Translations under genes and position numbers: made by a program | Shown: piece after piece, positions 11,901 through 20,580 of the stretch | Layout: every line of letters begins with the position of its first letter | Position numbering within the stretch: position 1 is the first letter of the stretch | DNA from: Spirogloea muscicola | Taxonomy: Eukaryota; Streptophyta; Zygnematophyceae; Spirogloeales; Spirogloeaceae | Direction of reading: 5' to 3' | DNA: 48,168 nt | Assembly (NCBI GenBank): GCA_009602725.1 | Contig: WELB01000073.1 | Coordinates: forward strand, 265,027 to 313,194 | Notes under the pieces: generated by a model | What the model saw: the letters and a program-made list of their open reading frames with translations, nothing else | Databases searched by the model: none | What the model was told of the DNA's origin: nothing

Positions 11901-13798
11901 TCTTGTATGTTCTACCTTGTGTACGCTTTTTAGTGGAAGTTCTCATGAAGGTTTTGCAAGATGGCTACGTCAGATGCACAAGAGAGCATGGCATGTCACA
12001 GGGAGGAGAACTGGGACTACCGGAGAAGAAGTGGAGGGGGCAGGAAGGCAACGCAAGGGAAGGTCATGGAGGAGAAGGACGCAGGAAAAGCCTTCACCTG
12101 ACCATAAGTTACGCTGCGCTGCTTCGACAATTTGTTGTTCTTGTCGCGCCCACGTGCAGTCACGTAGAAGTCGAAGCCAACGGCGGCTGCAGGCAGGCCA
12201 GGCTCGTCCACAAACTCCCAAGTGACGTAGTAATTGTCATAGTACGGCTGGCAGCTTGGGCACTCAAGATTCATACGTGGGCCCTGCGCTCCCAACCACA
12301 AAGGCCAGGCCGCCAGTTCTAAGACTGCTGGACAAAATTCTTGGCCAGCATAGAGCTGAGGGCGACAGAGGGCAACCAGCAGCTGCGATTGCATCTGGAT
12401 GCCAGCGAGGGAGAAGGCGTAAATTCAACCTCTGGGGTGTCGGCACACTGGATAGTCACGAGACTGTTGTTATAGTTGCGTTGCTCTCCCTGCAGGCCCA
12501 GAATGCCGACCTGCGCCCCGACATAGCGCCACTGGCTGCACTGCATGCCGCTGACTGCTGTGATGTTGAACTCGATGTTGTTGGCGAACGATCTCACGTC
12601 GTCCCCTTGCGCTGGCACCACCTGCTGCTGCGTGATATTGCCGTTGACTGCATAGTCGTACACCAGCCTGCATGATGCACGCATCAGGACTGTCAGGGAA
12701 ATGTAGTCCAGCAAGAGGCAGAGAGAGGGTGGGCAAGGGTGGAGGGCGGAGCGACCAGAAAGTGAAGGGGAGGAAGGGGTCTGTTGGGACTACCCTGCTC
12801 CAATGCCGAAGAAGAAGATGAGGCTCACAACGGAGCACGTGCCGCCGAGCTCCGTGCGGCGCTTCACCTGCACCTTCTGCTCCTCCTGCGCGAGATGGGG
12901 GGTGACACTTGAGCAGGCTCGCCCAAGGGCTCAGTCGAAGTAGTCATTACAGAGTGGATAGGGGTCGCCAGTGGAGTATGCTCGTAGTTATGCCCACTAA
13001 AGGAAAGCAGAGTCTAAGGAGAGGGCTGAGAGAGAGGGACCAGACCAGCCAGTGCCGGCGGGCGTAGCGGCGGTCGAGGCGCGTGAGCCAGTACCGCAGC
13101 CGGAACCCGAAGCTGCGGCCGTCGTCGAGGGGCAGGTAGCGCAGCACGAAGAGCGGCGGGATGAGCCAGAGGATCATGAGGATGATGGTGACGACGAAGA
13201 AGATGGTCTGCGCGTTGGTATCCGTGCTGTACGTCGACAGCCGCACTTTGGGCCGGAAGAAGTAGTCGCTGGCCTCCGGCTCGGGGACGTGGGTCTTCGG
13301 GTCATACGGCTGGAACTGGTGTGCCGCGATAATGGAGATGAGAGTGGCGGGAGGAGGGAGGTGAGCGGCAGTACCAAGCGCAAGGAACGCCAGCAAAGCA
13401 AACGGATCGTCGGCCCGGCCCCCGCTGGGGCAAGGCTGTCGAGGCCGTTGAATGTGGCCACAGCCACGGCCACTGCCACGGCCACGACAACGGCCACGAC
13501 GGCGGGCCCATGATCACAGCAGCGGCGACCGCAAGCCCGCAGTCACGAGCAGAGGCTCCTCCTCCTCCTACTACTCCCCGAGCTGACACACTGGGACCGC
13601 CGGCTCCCCGCCGAGGAGGGACCCCGTCCGATGCCAGACCTTCCGGCTTACCGCTGACGAGGGACCATGTCTAGTGCCAGGCATTCTGCGCTATCGAGCG
13701 GGAAAGGCAGGCGGCAGGCGGGCGGGGCGGGGGCGCACCAGCCGGCAGTCGCTGGCGCCCGGCGGGGAGTAGTAGCCGGGCTGGCAGCTGAGCGCCAT
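8905..13798 (-). CDS. Unrecognised membrane protein with three predicted TM segments
   Basis: Thirteen exons: 13798-13739 (tentative), 13315-13046, 12885-12794, 12667-12430, 12283-12098, 11840-11546, 11269-11199, 11011-10922, 10695-10321, 10035-9772, 9651-9492, 9261-9168 and 9031-8905. Phases join throughout, giving about 773 aa. A short N-terminus leads to TM1 (AQTIFFVVTIILMILWLIPP), a basic loop and TM2 (GGTCSVVSLIFFFGIGAG). A region of about 190 residues follows with several N-x-S/T sites and CPSCQPYY. TM3 is SKIGGIYILSITVFALI. A long, charged C-terminal tail of about 340 residues is rich in S, K and E. I infer the middle region is extracytoplasmic and the tail cytosolic. I do not recognise the family. 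Weak points are the first exon and the donor at 9492 (GTGCAT). Confidence 0.7.
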
Positions 13799-13799
13799 G

Positions 13800-14100
13800 G
13801 CCGGGGCCCGCCGCCGCAACCGCCGCCGCCGCNCGGGTTCCGCGCCGATGTGGCGGCGGCGGCGGCGCGGGGGCGGCAGCACTGCGGGGCGGCTGATGTC
13901 ACCGAGTTGTCCTCTGCGGGCACGTCGGCGGGGCGGGGCGGGGGAACGGGACGGGTTCGCAAGCCGACCGCATGTTGCCTCGACGGCGAGCCCAATGGGC
14001 GGGTCCGAGCCCCCGCACCGCGGCCTCGCCGGCGGGGCGGGAGGGCCGCTGCGGTGCGAGCCCCGCAGAGGACGCTGGCCCTTCCCCCACCTTTTTATGT
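13800..14100. other. GC-rich stretch with GCC run, no supported gene
   Basis: Extremely GC-rich sequence with a single N at 13833 inside a CCGCCGCCG run. It lies immediately 5' of the tentative first exon of the membrane-protein gene and could be its promoter or 5' UTR. Open frames exist on all strands but carry no recognisable motif. Confidence 0.4.
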
Positions 14101-14119
14101 GAGGCTAGAAGTGAAGGAA

Positions 14120-14655
14120 GGAGTGGCACTCCCAATAGGGGAATGCGCGCCCATAGAGAAGAGGGGCTGGCAAAGCCAGCCCAAAAAAGAATGGACAATG
14201 TCCAAAGCCAAAGAAAGCCAATAGGGCTGAGGGCTGTGAAAAGCCAGCCCGAAAAAGGATTGACAAAGGTTCGAAGGGGCCAAATGATGGAGGGGCCTAG
14301 AATTGGCCTCCCTTTCAGTTGCATGCGCACCGCCCGCCTTCTCTCTTATGCACGATGCCGACTTTGTTGATGAGCGAGCGCTCACCGTCTGAGAGGAAAA
14401 GTCAGCTCGTTCGTTGAACCCCGTCCTCTCTGAGCTGCTTAGCTTAGCTTTTTGGGCTGGCTTTGCCAGCCCCTCTTCTCTATGGGCGCGCACTTCTCTA
14501 ATCTGGCCGCGCTTGCTTCTTAGCTGGGGTTACTGAGTGTTTCGTAGCTGCTTAGTTTCTTACTGTGCTTGTCTTTCTTAGTGCTTCCTTAATTCATTCT
14601 TTTTTGGCCTGGCTTTTTTGGGCTGGCTTTGCCAGCCCCTCTTCTCTATGGGCGA
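14120..14655. repeat. hairpin-module cluster (GGGCTGGC..GCCAGCCC)
   Basis: Near-perfect palindromic modules GGGCTGGCTTTGCCAGCCC, flanked by CCTCTTCTCTATGGGCG, occur at about 14168-14186 (inverse orientation), 14453-14471 and 14618-14636. A GGCTGTGAAAAGCCAGCC module lies at 14231-14248, and module B at 14296-14348. No gene is visible. Confidence 0.7.
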
Positions 14656-14845
14656 GCAGCTAGTCTGTCGGATGTGAGGCTCCTCACTCGTAACTACTAA
14701 GTGGTCCATCCTCCCCCGTTCTGCCATAGCCTCTTCAGGCCCCGCAGTCGCTGCTTAGCTCGTACTTTGGCCCCTTCGAACCTTGTCAATTCTTTTCGGG
14801 CTGGCTTCTCACAGCCCTTGCCCCCATTGGGAGAGCCACTTCTTT
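14655..14845 (+). repeat. LINE-tail module R1 copy
   Basis: Nearly identical to 376-570, starting at the codons for AASLSDVRLLTRNY-stop. It runs through the TCTTCAGGCCCCGCAG landmark to the CCATTGGGAGAGCC end. The high identity of the two copies suggests recent amplification. Confidence 0.8.
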
Positions 14846-15460
14846 CCCAGCCCCTATCCCCAATGGGCGAGCCCTTCTTCTTCCTAGCTCATTCGTCAGT
14901 GCACGCGGGCAGGCCGTGCTATGGCTGCTGCGTCTGGGTTTCGGCGGAGTCCCTCATTTTTGGGCTGGCTCTGCCAGCCCCTCTTATTTATGGGCGAGCC
15001 ACTTCAGCACTGGCTTCCTGTTTCTTTGTGTGCTCTAGCGTCTCTTGCTGACGTCTTGGAGACTAGTATCTCTCCTTCCGACCCTTGCACCCTTGTATCG
15101 GATAGCGACCTTTATGGTTTGACCCGTGGTTACTGAGCGGGTCAATCTACTGTAGGTTATGTAGGTCTTAAGATGTGCTTGCCTTTGTACTTGGCCATTT
15201 GGCCTTCGTTTGTTTCAAATACACGAAATTCCTTGTACATCCTTGGGGCTGGCCTCCCACAGCCATTGCCGTACAGTGGAAGAGCTGTTTCTTTCAGACC
15301 TTGTACATTCCTTTGGGCTGGCCTCTCACAGCCATTGCCATATATTCGGGAAATCTGTTCCATATCGCTATTCTGGCCCCTTCGAAGTTTGTTTATTTAA
15401 CTTTCTGGGCTGGCCGATCACAACCATCGCCCTCTACTGGAAGAAGTGGCTCTCCAGGGG
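14846..15460 (+). repeat. LINE 3' end and tandem hairpin modules
   Basis: A LINE C-terminal remnant (SDSDLYGLTRGY-stop) ends near 15136. It is followed by the tail GAGCGGGTCAATCT and GTAGGTTATGTAGGTCTTA, shared with 18096-18136 and inverted at 18570-18605. Hairpin modules of the type GGCTGGCCTCTCACAGCCATTGCC then repeat at about 15245, 15313 and 15405, spaced 68 and 92 bp. A GGGCTGGCTCTGCCAGCCC module is at 14963. Confidence 0.7.
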
Positions 15461-15519
15461 CAAGGGCTGTGAAAAGCCAGCAAGTGAAGAAATGACAAGG
15501 CTCAAAGGGTCATTCCAGC

Positions 15520-16381
15520 GAGCTGATAGGCCATCGCAGGGACCCTGCTGGGTCTTACCAATGTGCACCGCCATTGACACTGTGCAACAAGACACAGATA
15601 CCTGGCAGCTCAGCCGTTCTATGTGATGCCACCTGCAACTCGTGACAGTTCTCATTACCTTGCTACAGTTTAAACCGCTCTCGGCTGAAGCACAGCTGCT
15701 GCAAGCTGTCACGCGGTCCGAGTTGCAGATGTAAAATATCTCATTGTGAGTCTGGATGCGCACAGCTACATATGAGGCACGTTATTGTGCAGGTGATGTC
15801 ATACCAATGAATGAATGAATGCTATGGTCACCTCAGTCGTCCGCTGCTGAGCACAGGGTGAGCCGTTTCAGGGCTCTGGTGTCTATGCACACACAAGGTG
15901 CGCCAGTGCGGCACTGACGGCTTCACACAAGTCTATGACATATGAGGGTGCTTAAGAAAGGTCGTAAATCGAAAGGGTTGTAAGAGTACATTTGAATAGT
16001 GCTGGCGAGGGTATCCGCAAGCTGTCAGCCCGTTGTCACATACACATGGAGAAGGGAGCAACAGGAGTGGTCGACGAGTGGCTGGCGAGTCAAGGACCAG
16101 GCTTGCAAAGAGGCGCCACATAAGAGTCAACCCAAGGAGGTGTGGATGGAAGGAGTGAAGCCGGTTGGGGCAGGTGGCGGTTTGGGGCTTGCTGTAGATG
16201 GACAGAGGAACATATGGTGAGGGGATGAGGAGAAGCATGTGGAGGAAGCTTTGTAGACTGTAAGCGTGAAAGCATACATGCCCACTACTTGAGCATCTAT
16301 CTGGAGGTCAAGAATAAGACTGTAACGCTTCTGAAGAGCATGGGATGGAACCAGGGGTATACATTGGACGTTTGGATTCAG
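15520..16381 (-). CDS. Possible exons of an unidentified minus-strand gene
   Basis: Three minus-strand segments are bounded by plausible splice sites. Segment 16381-16289 encodes QCIPLVPSHALQKRYSLIL. Segment 15765-15659 encodes IQTHNEIFYICNSDRVTACS then CASAESGLNC, ending at an AAG|GTAATG donor. A short segment near 15610-15565 encodes VSVSCCTVSMAVHI, ending before GTAAGA. They may belong to the kelch gene upstream or to a separate Cys-rich protein. I could not join them convincingly, so treat them as leads. Confidence 0.25.
15804..15822 (+). repeat. AATG microsatellite
   Basis: About four tandem copies of the tetramer AATG. It is a short simple repeat with no evident function. Confidence 0.8.
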
Positions 16382-16438
16382 CTTCACTCATATCAGATGT
16401 CAGAGTGGCGAGAGAGATCCTCGTGGGAGTGTGTAGGG

Positions 16439-16475
16439 TGGGGGGGGGGGGGGGGGGGGGNGGGGGGGTGGGGGG
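16439..16475 (+). repeat. poly-G run containing an N
   Basis: About 30 consecutive guanines, interrupted by an N at 16461 and one T. The true length is probably unresolved in the assembly. It separates the kelch exon from the possible downstream exons and would lie in an intron of the minus-strand gene. Confidence 0.8.
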
Positions 16476-16627
16476 CCAGAGAGATCGGAGATCATGATTC
16501 AACATGGCGGGTGCACTTGACAAGTTGATCAATGACCTCACAACACGCACTCCGACTGCCGGCAGGCAATGCCTGCAAAGCCAGCATTCTTGTCGCTTGC
16601 AGGAACAGCACTCAGGGTGGCCGGCAC

Positions 16628-17311
16628 AAGCTGCAGGACAAAGAACTGGTCGTCGAACTTGAGCCCAGCGGCTGTGTGCGCCATCTGCTCCCCGTCCACC
16701 ATGCCGCCAAACACCAGGACTGCACAACCGCCAGCGAGCGGGCAAGCGCCGTGATACGATCGGCGGCTCGGCGCCTCACCGCTGCACTCCAGCTTGGTCC
16801 ACAGCTGCCGGCCAGGTGGCAATGCATCGTTAAGGGACGCCACAGTGGCTACCACCGTAGTGTCGCCATTGCTTTTGTTGCCGTTGGCAGCCGCCTGACT
16901 TGAGCTGCTGCCGTGTAGCCGCCGTCGCAACGGCTTGCCAACAAACTCGCCGGTTGATTCACTCGAGCTTGGGGCCACATCTTGGCCATTACAGTCATCA
17001 GCGGCGACATGGACTTCGCTTGCAGGTACAACGCCCTGGTCGACATCCGACGATGGCACCTGCGGCACAACCTGCAGATCACCAGCGTCTGCCTGCGGGA
17101 AATGATTGCGAGAAGCGAAGGCAGCAGGATTTGTCCGTTGGGTGCGACTACCGCCGCCATTGCTGTCGCCGCCGGCGCCGGAGCCGGCGCCGCTGCTGCT
17201 GCCCCTGCCGCTGCCGCCGCCGCCGCAGCTGCTGCCNGTGGAACGGCAGCCCTGGCGATGTGCCGGCAGGTGGACAGAAACAGGGAGAAGCTCCTCTATA
17301 TCCCCAGGGCG
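16628..17311 (-). CDS. Kelch-repeat protein, partial (single exon recognised)
   Basis: A minus-strand frame open from a TGA at 17314-17312 down to a probable donor at 16627 (CAGCTT|GTGCCG). The first part is a low-complexity Gly/Ser linker containing an N at 17236. The second part has the kelch signature LWTKLECSGEAPSRRSYHGA, then CAVLVFGGMVDG, then DDQFFVLQL: a conserved W, G-x-P-x-R-x-x-H and a hydrophobic strand before GG. Kelch units form beta-propeller blades; one is visible here and at least four would be needed, so most of the gene is missing or unrecognised. The 5' end abuts an opposing LINE fragment starting near 17308. The gene may be truncated, or the LINE may sit in an intron. Confidence 0.5.
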
Positions 17312-18083
17312 TCACCTCACACGCCGTCGCCAACGCCTTCAGCATCAGCTATGAGGCATTTCGGACGTCGCTTCAACTCTTCCTCGGCCTCCCACCAACT
17401 GCCTGATTGGGGTGCGCCAGTGTGAGTGCGGCTTCCGTGCAGAGGGTGCTGAGCTCGCCACTCACATGCTGAGATGCCCCACTGGACCAGAAGTGGTGGG
17501 CATCCACAACCTCCTCCGCGATGCCCTGGCGGGCTTGATGCGCAACGCCGGCTACCGTGCGGTCGTGGAAGTCAACGACATCATGCCTATCACCACGGAC
17601 GCCCAGGCACGTCATCATCGACGCACACTTGACATTGTGGGCGTGCAACCTGGTGGAGGACCACGGCCTTGGTCGATGTCGTTGTTACGGAGGCGTATGA
17701 AGGTCCAGCTTCGACACACATCGCTGGCCACGCTGTAGGCGGTGCTGAACAAAGAAAACTGCAGCACTACTCCGACTACCCCCAATGCGATCAGCTCCTG
17801 CCAGCGGCAGTCGACATCTTTGGCTGTCTGGGTCCGCGCTTCCACACTCTCCTTCAGAATATTGCCAATTTAGGCTACACACGACGTATAGATGTGTTTC
17901 TGGCTGAGATGGGCTTGCCAGCTGCATCTCTGTCGTCCTTGCGATGACGAGTTTCGGCCTGTTTGCAGCGTGCTCAGGCTAATGCTTTGCACCAGAAAGC
18001 TGGGCGAGCTCTAGTTGGTGGCATTAGGGCTCCGTATCTGACATCTAGTATTCAGGCATCGTTAGCGACCTTCATGTTTTGAC
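17308..18083 (+). mobile_element. LINE ORF2 C-terminal region (RT end, CCHC, nuclease-like)
   Basis: Read through at least two frame changes (near 17404 and 17668), this gives the end of a reverse transcriptase polyprotein: YEAFRTSLQLFLGLP, then a zinc-knuckle-like CECGF..THMLRCP. A nuclease-like segment follows (RRTLDIVGV then VDVVVTEAYEG, hydrophobic-Asp pairs recalling the PD-(D/E)XK core of restriction-like endonucleases). The end is AEQRKLQHYSDYP, AAVDIFGCLGPRF and the RAQANALHQKAGRAL tail. The order RT - CCHC - restriction-like nuclease matches R2/NeSL-type non-LTR elements. Frameshifts make it a pseudogene. Confidence 0.7.
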
Positions 18084-18095
18084 CCGTGGTTATTG

Positions 18096-18200
18096 AGCGG
18101 GTCAATCTCCTGTAGGTTATGTAGGTCTCTAGATGTGCTTGCCTTTGTACTTAGCCATTTGGCCTTCACTTGTTTCAAACACATGAAATTTCTCATCCCC
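18096..18200 (+). repeat. LINE 3' tail (left arm of an inverted pair)
   Basis: Contains GAGCGGGTCAATCTCCTG, GTAGGTTATGTAGGTCT and CATTTGGCCTTCACTTG. It matches 15130-15230 directly and 18500-18605 inversely. A divergent copy at 42640-42745 ends 33 bp before the thioredoxin-like gene. Confidence 0.75.
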
Positions 18201-18499
18201 ATCAAGGAATGTCCATCTTTTTGGGCCGGCTTGGCCAGCCCCTCTTCTCTAAGGGCGCGCCATTCTTCTTCTCTATGAGCGCGCAATTTCCTTCTACAGG
18301 AGGTCGCCATCAGACTATTCCCTGTCTGTTAAGTCCAATCAGGTGCGCATAGATTTGGATGGCCCTTGCAAGGAGACAAGGCGATGGTGGTGGCAAGGGA
18401 TGTGCCTTGCAAGACAAGCAAAATGATGCTGGAGTGAAATAAATAAAAGGAGATGCAAAAAGAGGTATAAAATTGGAGACCCAAGGTCGAAGTGGGAGA

Positions 18500-18730
18500 C
18501 CAAGGAACATTACGTGTTTTTGAAACAAACGAAGGCCAAATGGCCAAAGTACAAGGGCAAGCACATCACGTACATAACCTACAGCAGATTGACCCGCTCA
18601 GTAAACACAGGTCAGTACATAAAGGTCGCTAATCAATGCCTGGATACTAGATGGCAGATACGAAGCCCTTCTGCTACCAAGTAGAGCTCGCCCAGCTTTC
18701 TGGTGCAAAGCATTAGCCTGAGCACGATGC
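18500..18730 (-). mobile_element. inverted LINE C-terminal fragment and tail
   Basis: In minus orientation it reads HQKAGRALLGSRRASYLPSS then SDLYVLTCVY, followed by the tail shared with 18096-18200. With 17965-18200 it forms an inverted pair with arms of about 220 bp and a spacer of about 300 bp. Confidence 0.7.
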
Positions 18731-18759
18731 AAAGAAGAAAGAGAAAGGGCTCGCCCATT

Positions 18760-19135
18760 GAGGATAGGGGCTGGAAAAGCCAGCCCAAAAAAGAATGAAC
18801 AAAGTACGAAAAATGGGCCAGGGGAAGCGCTAAGAAAAACAAGCACAGAAAGAAACAAAGCAGCTACGAAGCACTCGGTAACCTCTGCTAAGCAGCCTCA
18901 GGTCAGAGAAGCTGGGCTCCTGGAAGCGGGTCCCCTGGCCAGAGCCAGAGGCGGCAGCGAGGGCTCTGCCGGCACGCGGGTGCAGCGCGCGGGCCATAGA
19001 CCTCTGCAGCGAGACGGCCAAGCTCATACTGTACACCTGCGCTAGCGACCCAGAAGAAGAAAGCGCGGCCAGATTGACTGGTGGCTGCGAGAGGCCAGCC
19101 CAAAGGAATGGACAAGGTCTGATGAAGCCGGAGTG
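18760..19135 (-). mobile_element. inverted LINE C-terminal fragment with hairpin tail
   Basis: The minus-strand translation from about 19036 reads MSLAVSLQRSMARALHPRAG then RALAAASGSGQG and ends LRLLSRGY-stop near 18880. A hairpin module (GAGAGGCCAGCCCAAAGG) lies at 19090-19110 and another (GGAAAAGCCAGCCC) at 18771-18785. Confidence 0.7.
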
Positions 19136-19265
19136 CTAAGGACTAACACAGCGGCAAGGGGAGTGGCAGTAACCTCCAGTCAGGAGATGCCAACAGCCGA
19201 AACTCGTCGTCGCTAGAACGACAGATATGCAGCTGGCAGAAGCGAGGCTTCAAGAAGTTGTGTTA

Positions 19266-19283
19266 GGGCTTCGGGTTTAGGGT
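19266..19283 (+). promoter_or_regulatory. telo-box (TTTAGGG) next to a GC-rich island
   Basis: GGGTTTAGGGTTTTGG is about two units of the plant-type telomere repeat. Telo-boxes are known in promoters of plant ribosomal and cell-cycle genes. It stands 15 bp 5' of a CCGCCG run and the GC-rich island at 19297-19800. It supports a green-lineage origin; its role here is inference. Confidence 0.5.
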
Positions 19284-19296
19284 TTTGGTCTCCCCC

Positions 19297-19298
19297 CC

Positions 19299-19331
<33 letters not shown>

Positions 19332-19800
19332 ATCGCGGCGCGGGTCCCCGCCGGCGCGGCCGGGCGTTCCGGCGATGCCGCGGCGAAGACTGCGGCGGAG
19401 ATCGCGGGGATCCGGGGGAGTCGGAGGGCTCTACGGTGGGTTTTGGCGGGCCGCGCCGATAATCTGCCTTTCGGCCGGATCCTTTGCGGGCCCGTGTGAA
19501 CGCGCCCCCGGCCCCCCATGTCCCCCTCCCCGCTGCGCCCCAATTCGGTTATCAGGAGGCTCCCTCGGCCGGTCCCCCCACCCCCGTCCACCCCGTCAGC
19601 AGCGGGTCGCCAACCAATCAGGCGTCAATGGCAAGATCTCCCCGCGCAAGCGGGTGCCACGTGGCGACAGAACCGACGGCGCGGCGCCGCCCGATTGGTC
19701 CATTTTCGACGTGGGCGCCTGACGGCCGTCCGATGCCTTGGGGCGCCAGCTCCGGTCACGTGGTCAGGGGTCAGTGGGGGGGTGGCCGGCGCCGCCCCGG
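19297..19800. promoter_or_regulatory. GC-rich island with CCAAT and CACGTG elements
   Basis: A (CCG)n run at about 19300-19330 is followed by strongly GC-rich sequence. CCAATCAGGCG lies at about 19613 and GATTGGTCC (inverse CCAAT) at about 19693. ACGTGGCGAC lies at about 19659 and a G-box core in GGTCACGTGGTCAGG at about 19755. This clustering looks like a promoter, but I find no convincing gene beginning on either side. Frames across it are open only because of base composition. Confidence 0.35.
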
Positions 19801-20014
19801 GCGCTCGGTCAGCAATAATTCCTGAGCCAACGGGACTCGAACCGCTGATCTCCAGAATCTCCGAAAGGTGGACCCTCACTGCCGTAAGCAGCACGCCCCC
19901 GCCCACGGCAGAGCTGTGACTGGCCGGTCACGCAGGGGCCCAGTGGCTCCGCGATGCCAGCGCCTGCGCCGTCGTGCAGACAACTTTGTGACCGTTGAGG
20001 TCCTGATATGTCCA

Positions 20015-20052
20015 CAGAGGGAACAGCACTTTTCAATGTGCTGTTCCCTCTG
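20015..20052 (+). repeat. perfect 15-bp inverted repeat (stem-loop)
   Basis: CAGAGGGAACAGCAC and GTGCTGTTCCCTCTG flank an 8-nt loop (TTTTCAAT). It does not match the GGCTGGC-type hairpin family. It lies between the GC-rich island and a cluster of hairpin modules. No function can be assigned. Confidence 0.9.
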
Positions 20053-20069
20053 GCACTGGCTGTGAGAAG

Positions 20070-20580
20070 AAGTGGCATCCTCAAAGGGGGCACGGGCTGT
20101 GAACAGCCAGCCCAAAACTGTGACAAGGTCCATAGGGGCCAAAAGGGGCTGTGAGAGGCCAGCCCAGAAGGAATGTACTAGGCCTGAAAGCGCCGGAATG
20201 CAAAATGAGCAGAATACTACTTTCCATGACTTCTGCAGGTGGGCGCTCAGCAATTGTCCACACCTTCGATAGCCACAACCTTTGGACCACAAAGCTGGTC
20301 TCCGGCAGCATTGCCTCCACTCTGGGAGGGCTGATGACCACTGCCACCTTGATGCGACCGCCCTCTCTCTGTCATGCAGAGGTTGGGTCTGTGGCCTCTG
20401 CAGGATGGGCCTGATGAGCCAGCCTCAGAGACGTCCTGTGGCTCGCCAGACTCTCTCCTCGCGCCATGTGCAGTATCAAACGCTTTTCCTAAGCCACCAA
20501 AGAAAGAAGCTCTTCTGAAGGGGCCAAAGGGCTGTGAAATCCAGCCCAGAAAAGTGGACAAGGTTCAACTGGCCGCGAAG
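20070..20580 (-). repeat. minus-oriented hairpin modules
   Basis: GGCTGTGAACAGCCAGCCC at 20095-20113, GGCTGTGAGAGGCCAGCCC at 20148-20166 and GGCTGTGAAATCCAGCCC at 20529-20546. Each is followed by the GGACAAGGT-like end of the module. The stretch 20214-20400 is open on both strands but carries no motif I can assign. Confidence 0.6.

Noticed and set aside
14120-15460. CRISPR array, suggested by regularly recurring short palindromes
   Set aside because: Spacing is irregular (about 50-110 bp), units occur in both orientations, spacers are themselves repeated and the genome is eukaryotic with introns. It is a mobile-element-derived repeat.
19812-19850. tRNA gene on the minus strand, suggested by a B-box-like GGTTCGAGTCCC
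   Set aside because: No matching acceptor stem, D-arm or anticodon arm can be drawn upstream, and the T-stem pairs poorly. It may be a decayed tRNA or SINE piece, but I cannot support a tRNA.
19277-19919. Long Arg/Pro-rich frames on both strands
   Set aside because: They lie in a GC-rich island where stops are rare, with no motif and no splice-supported continuation.
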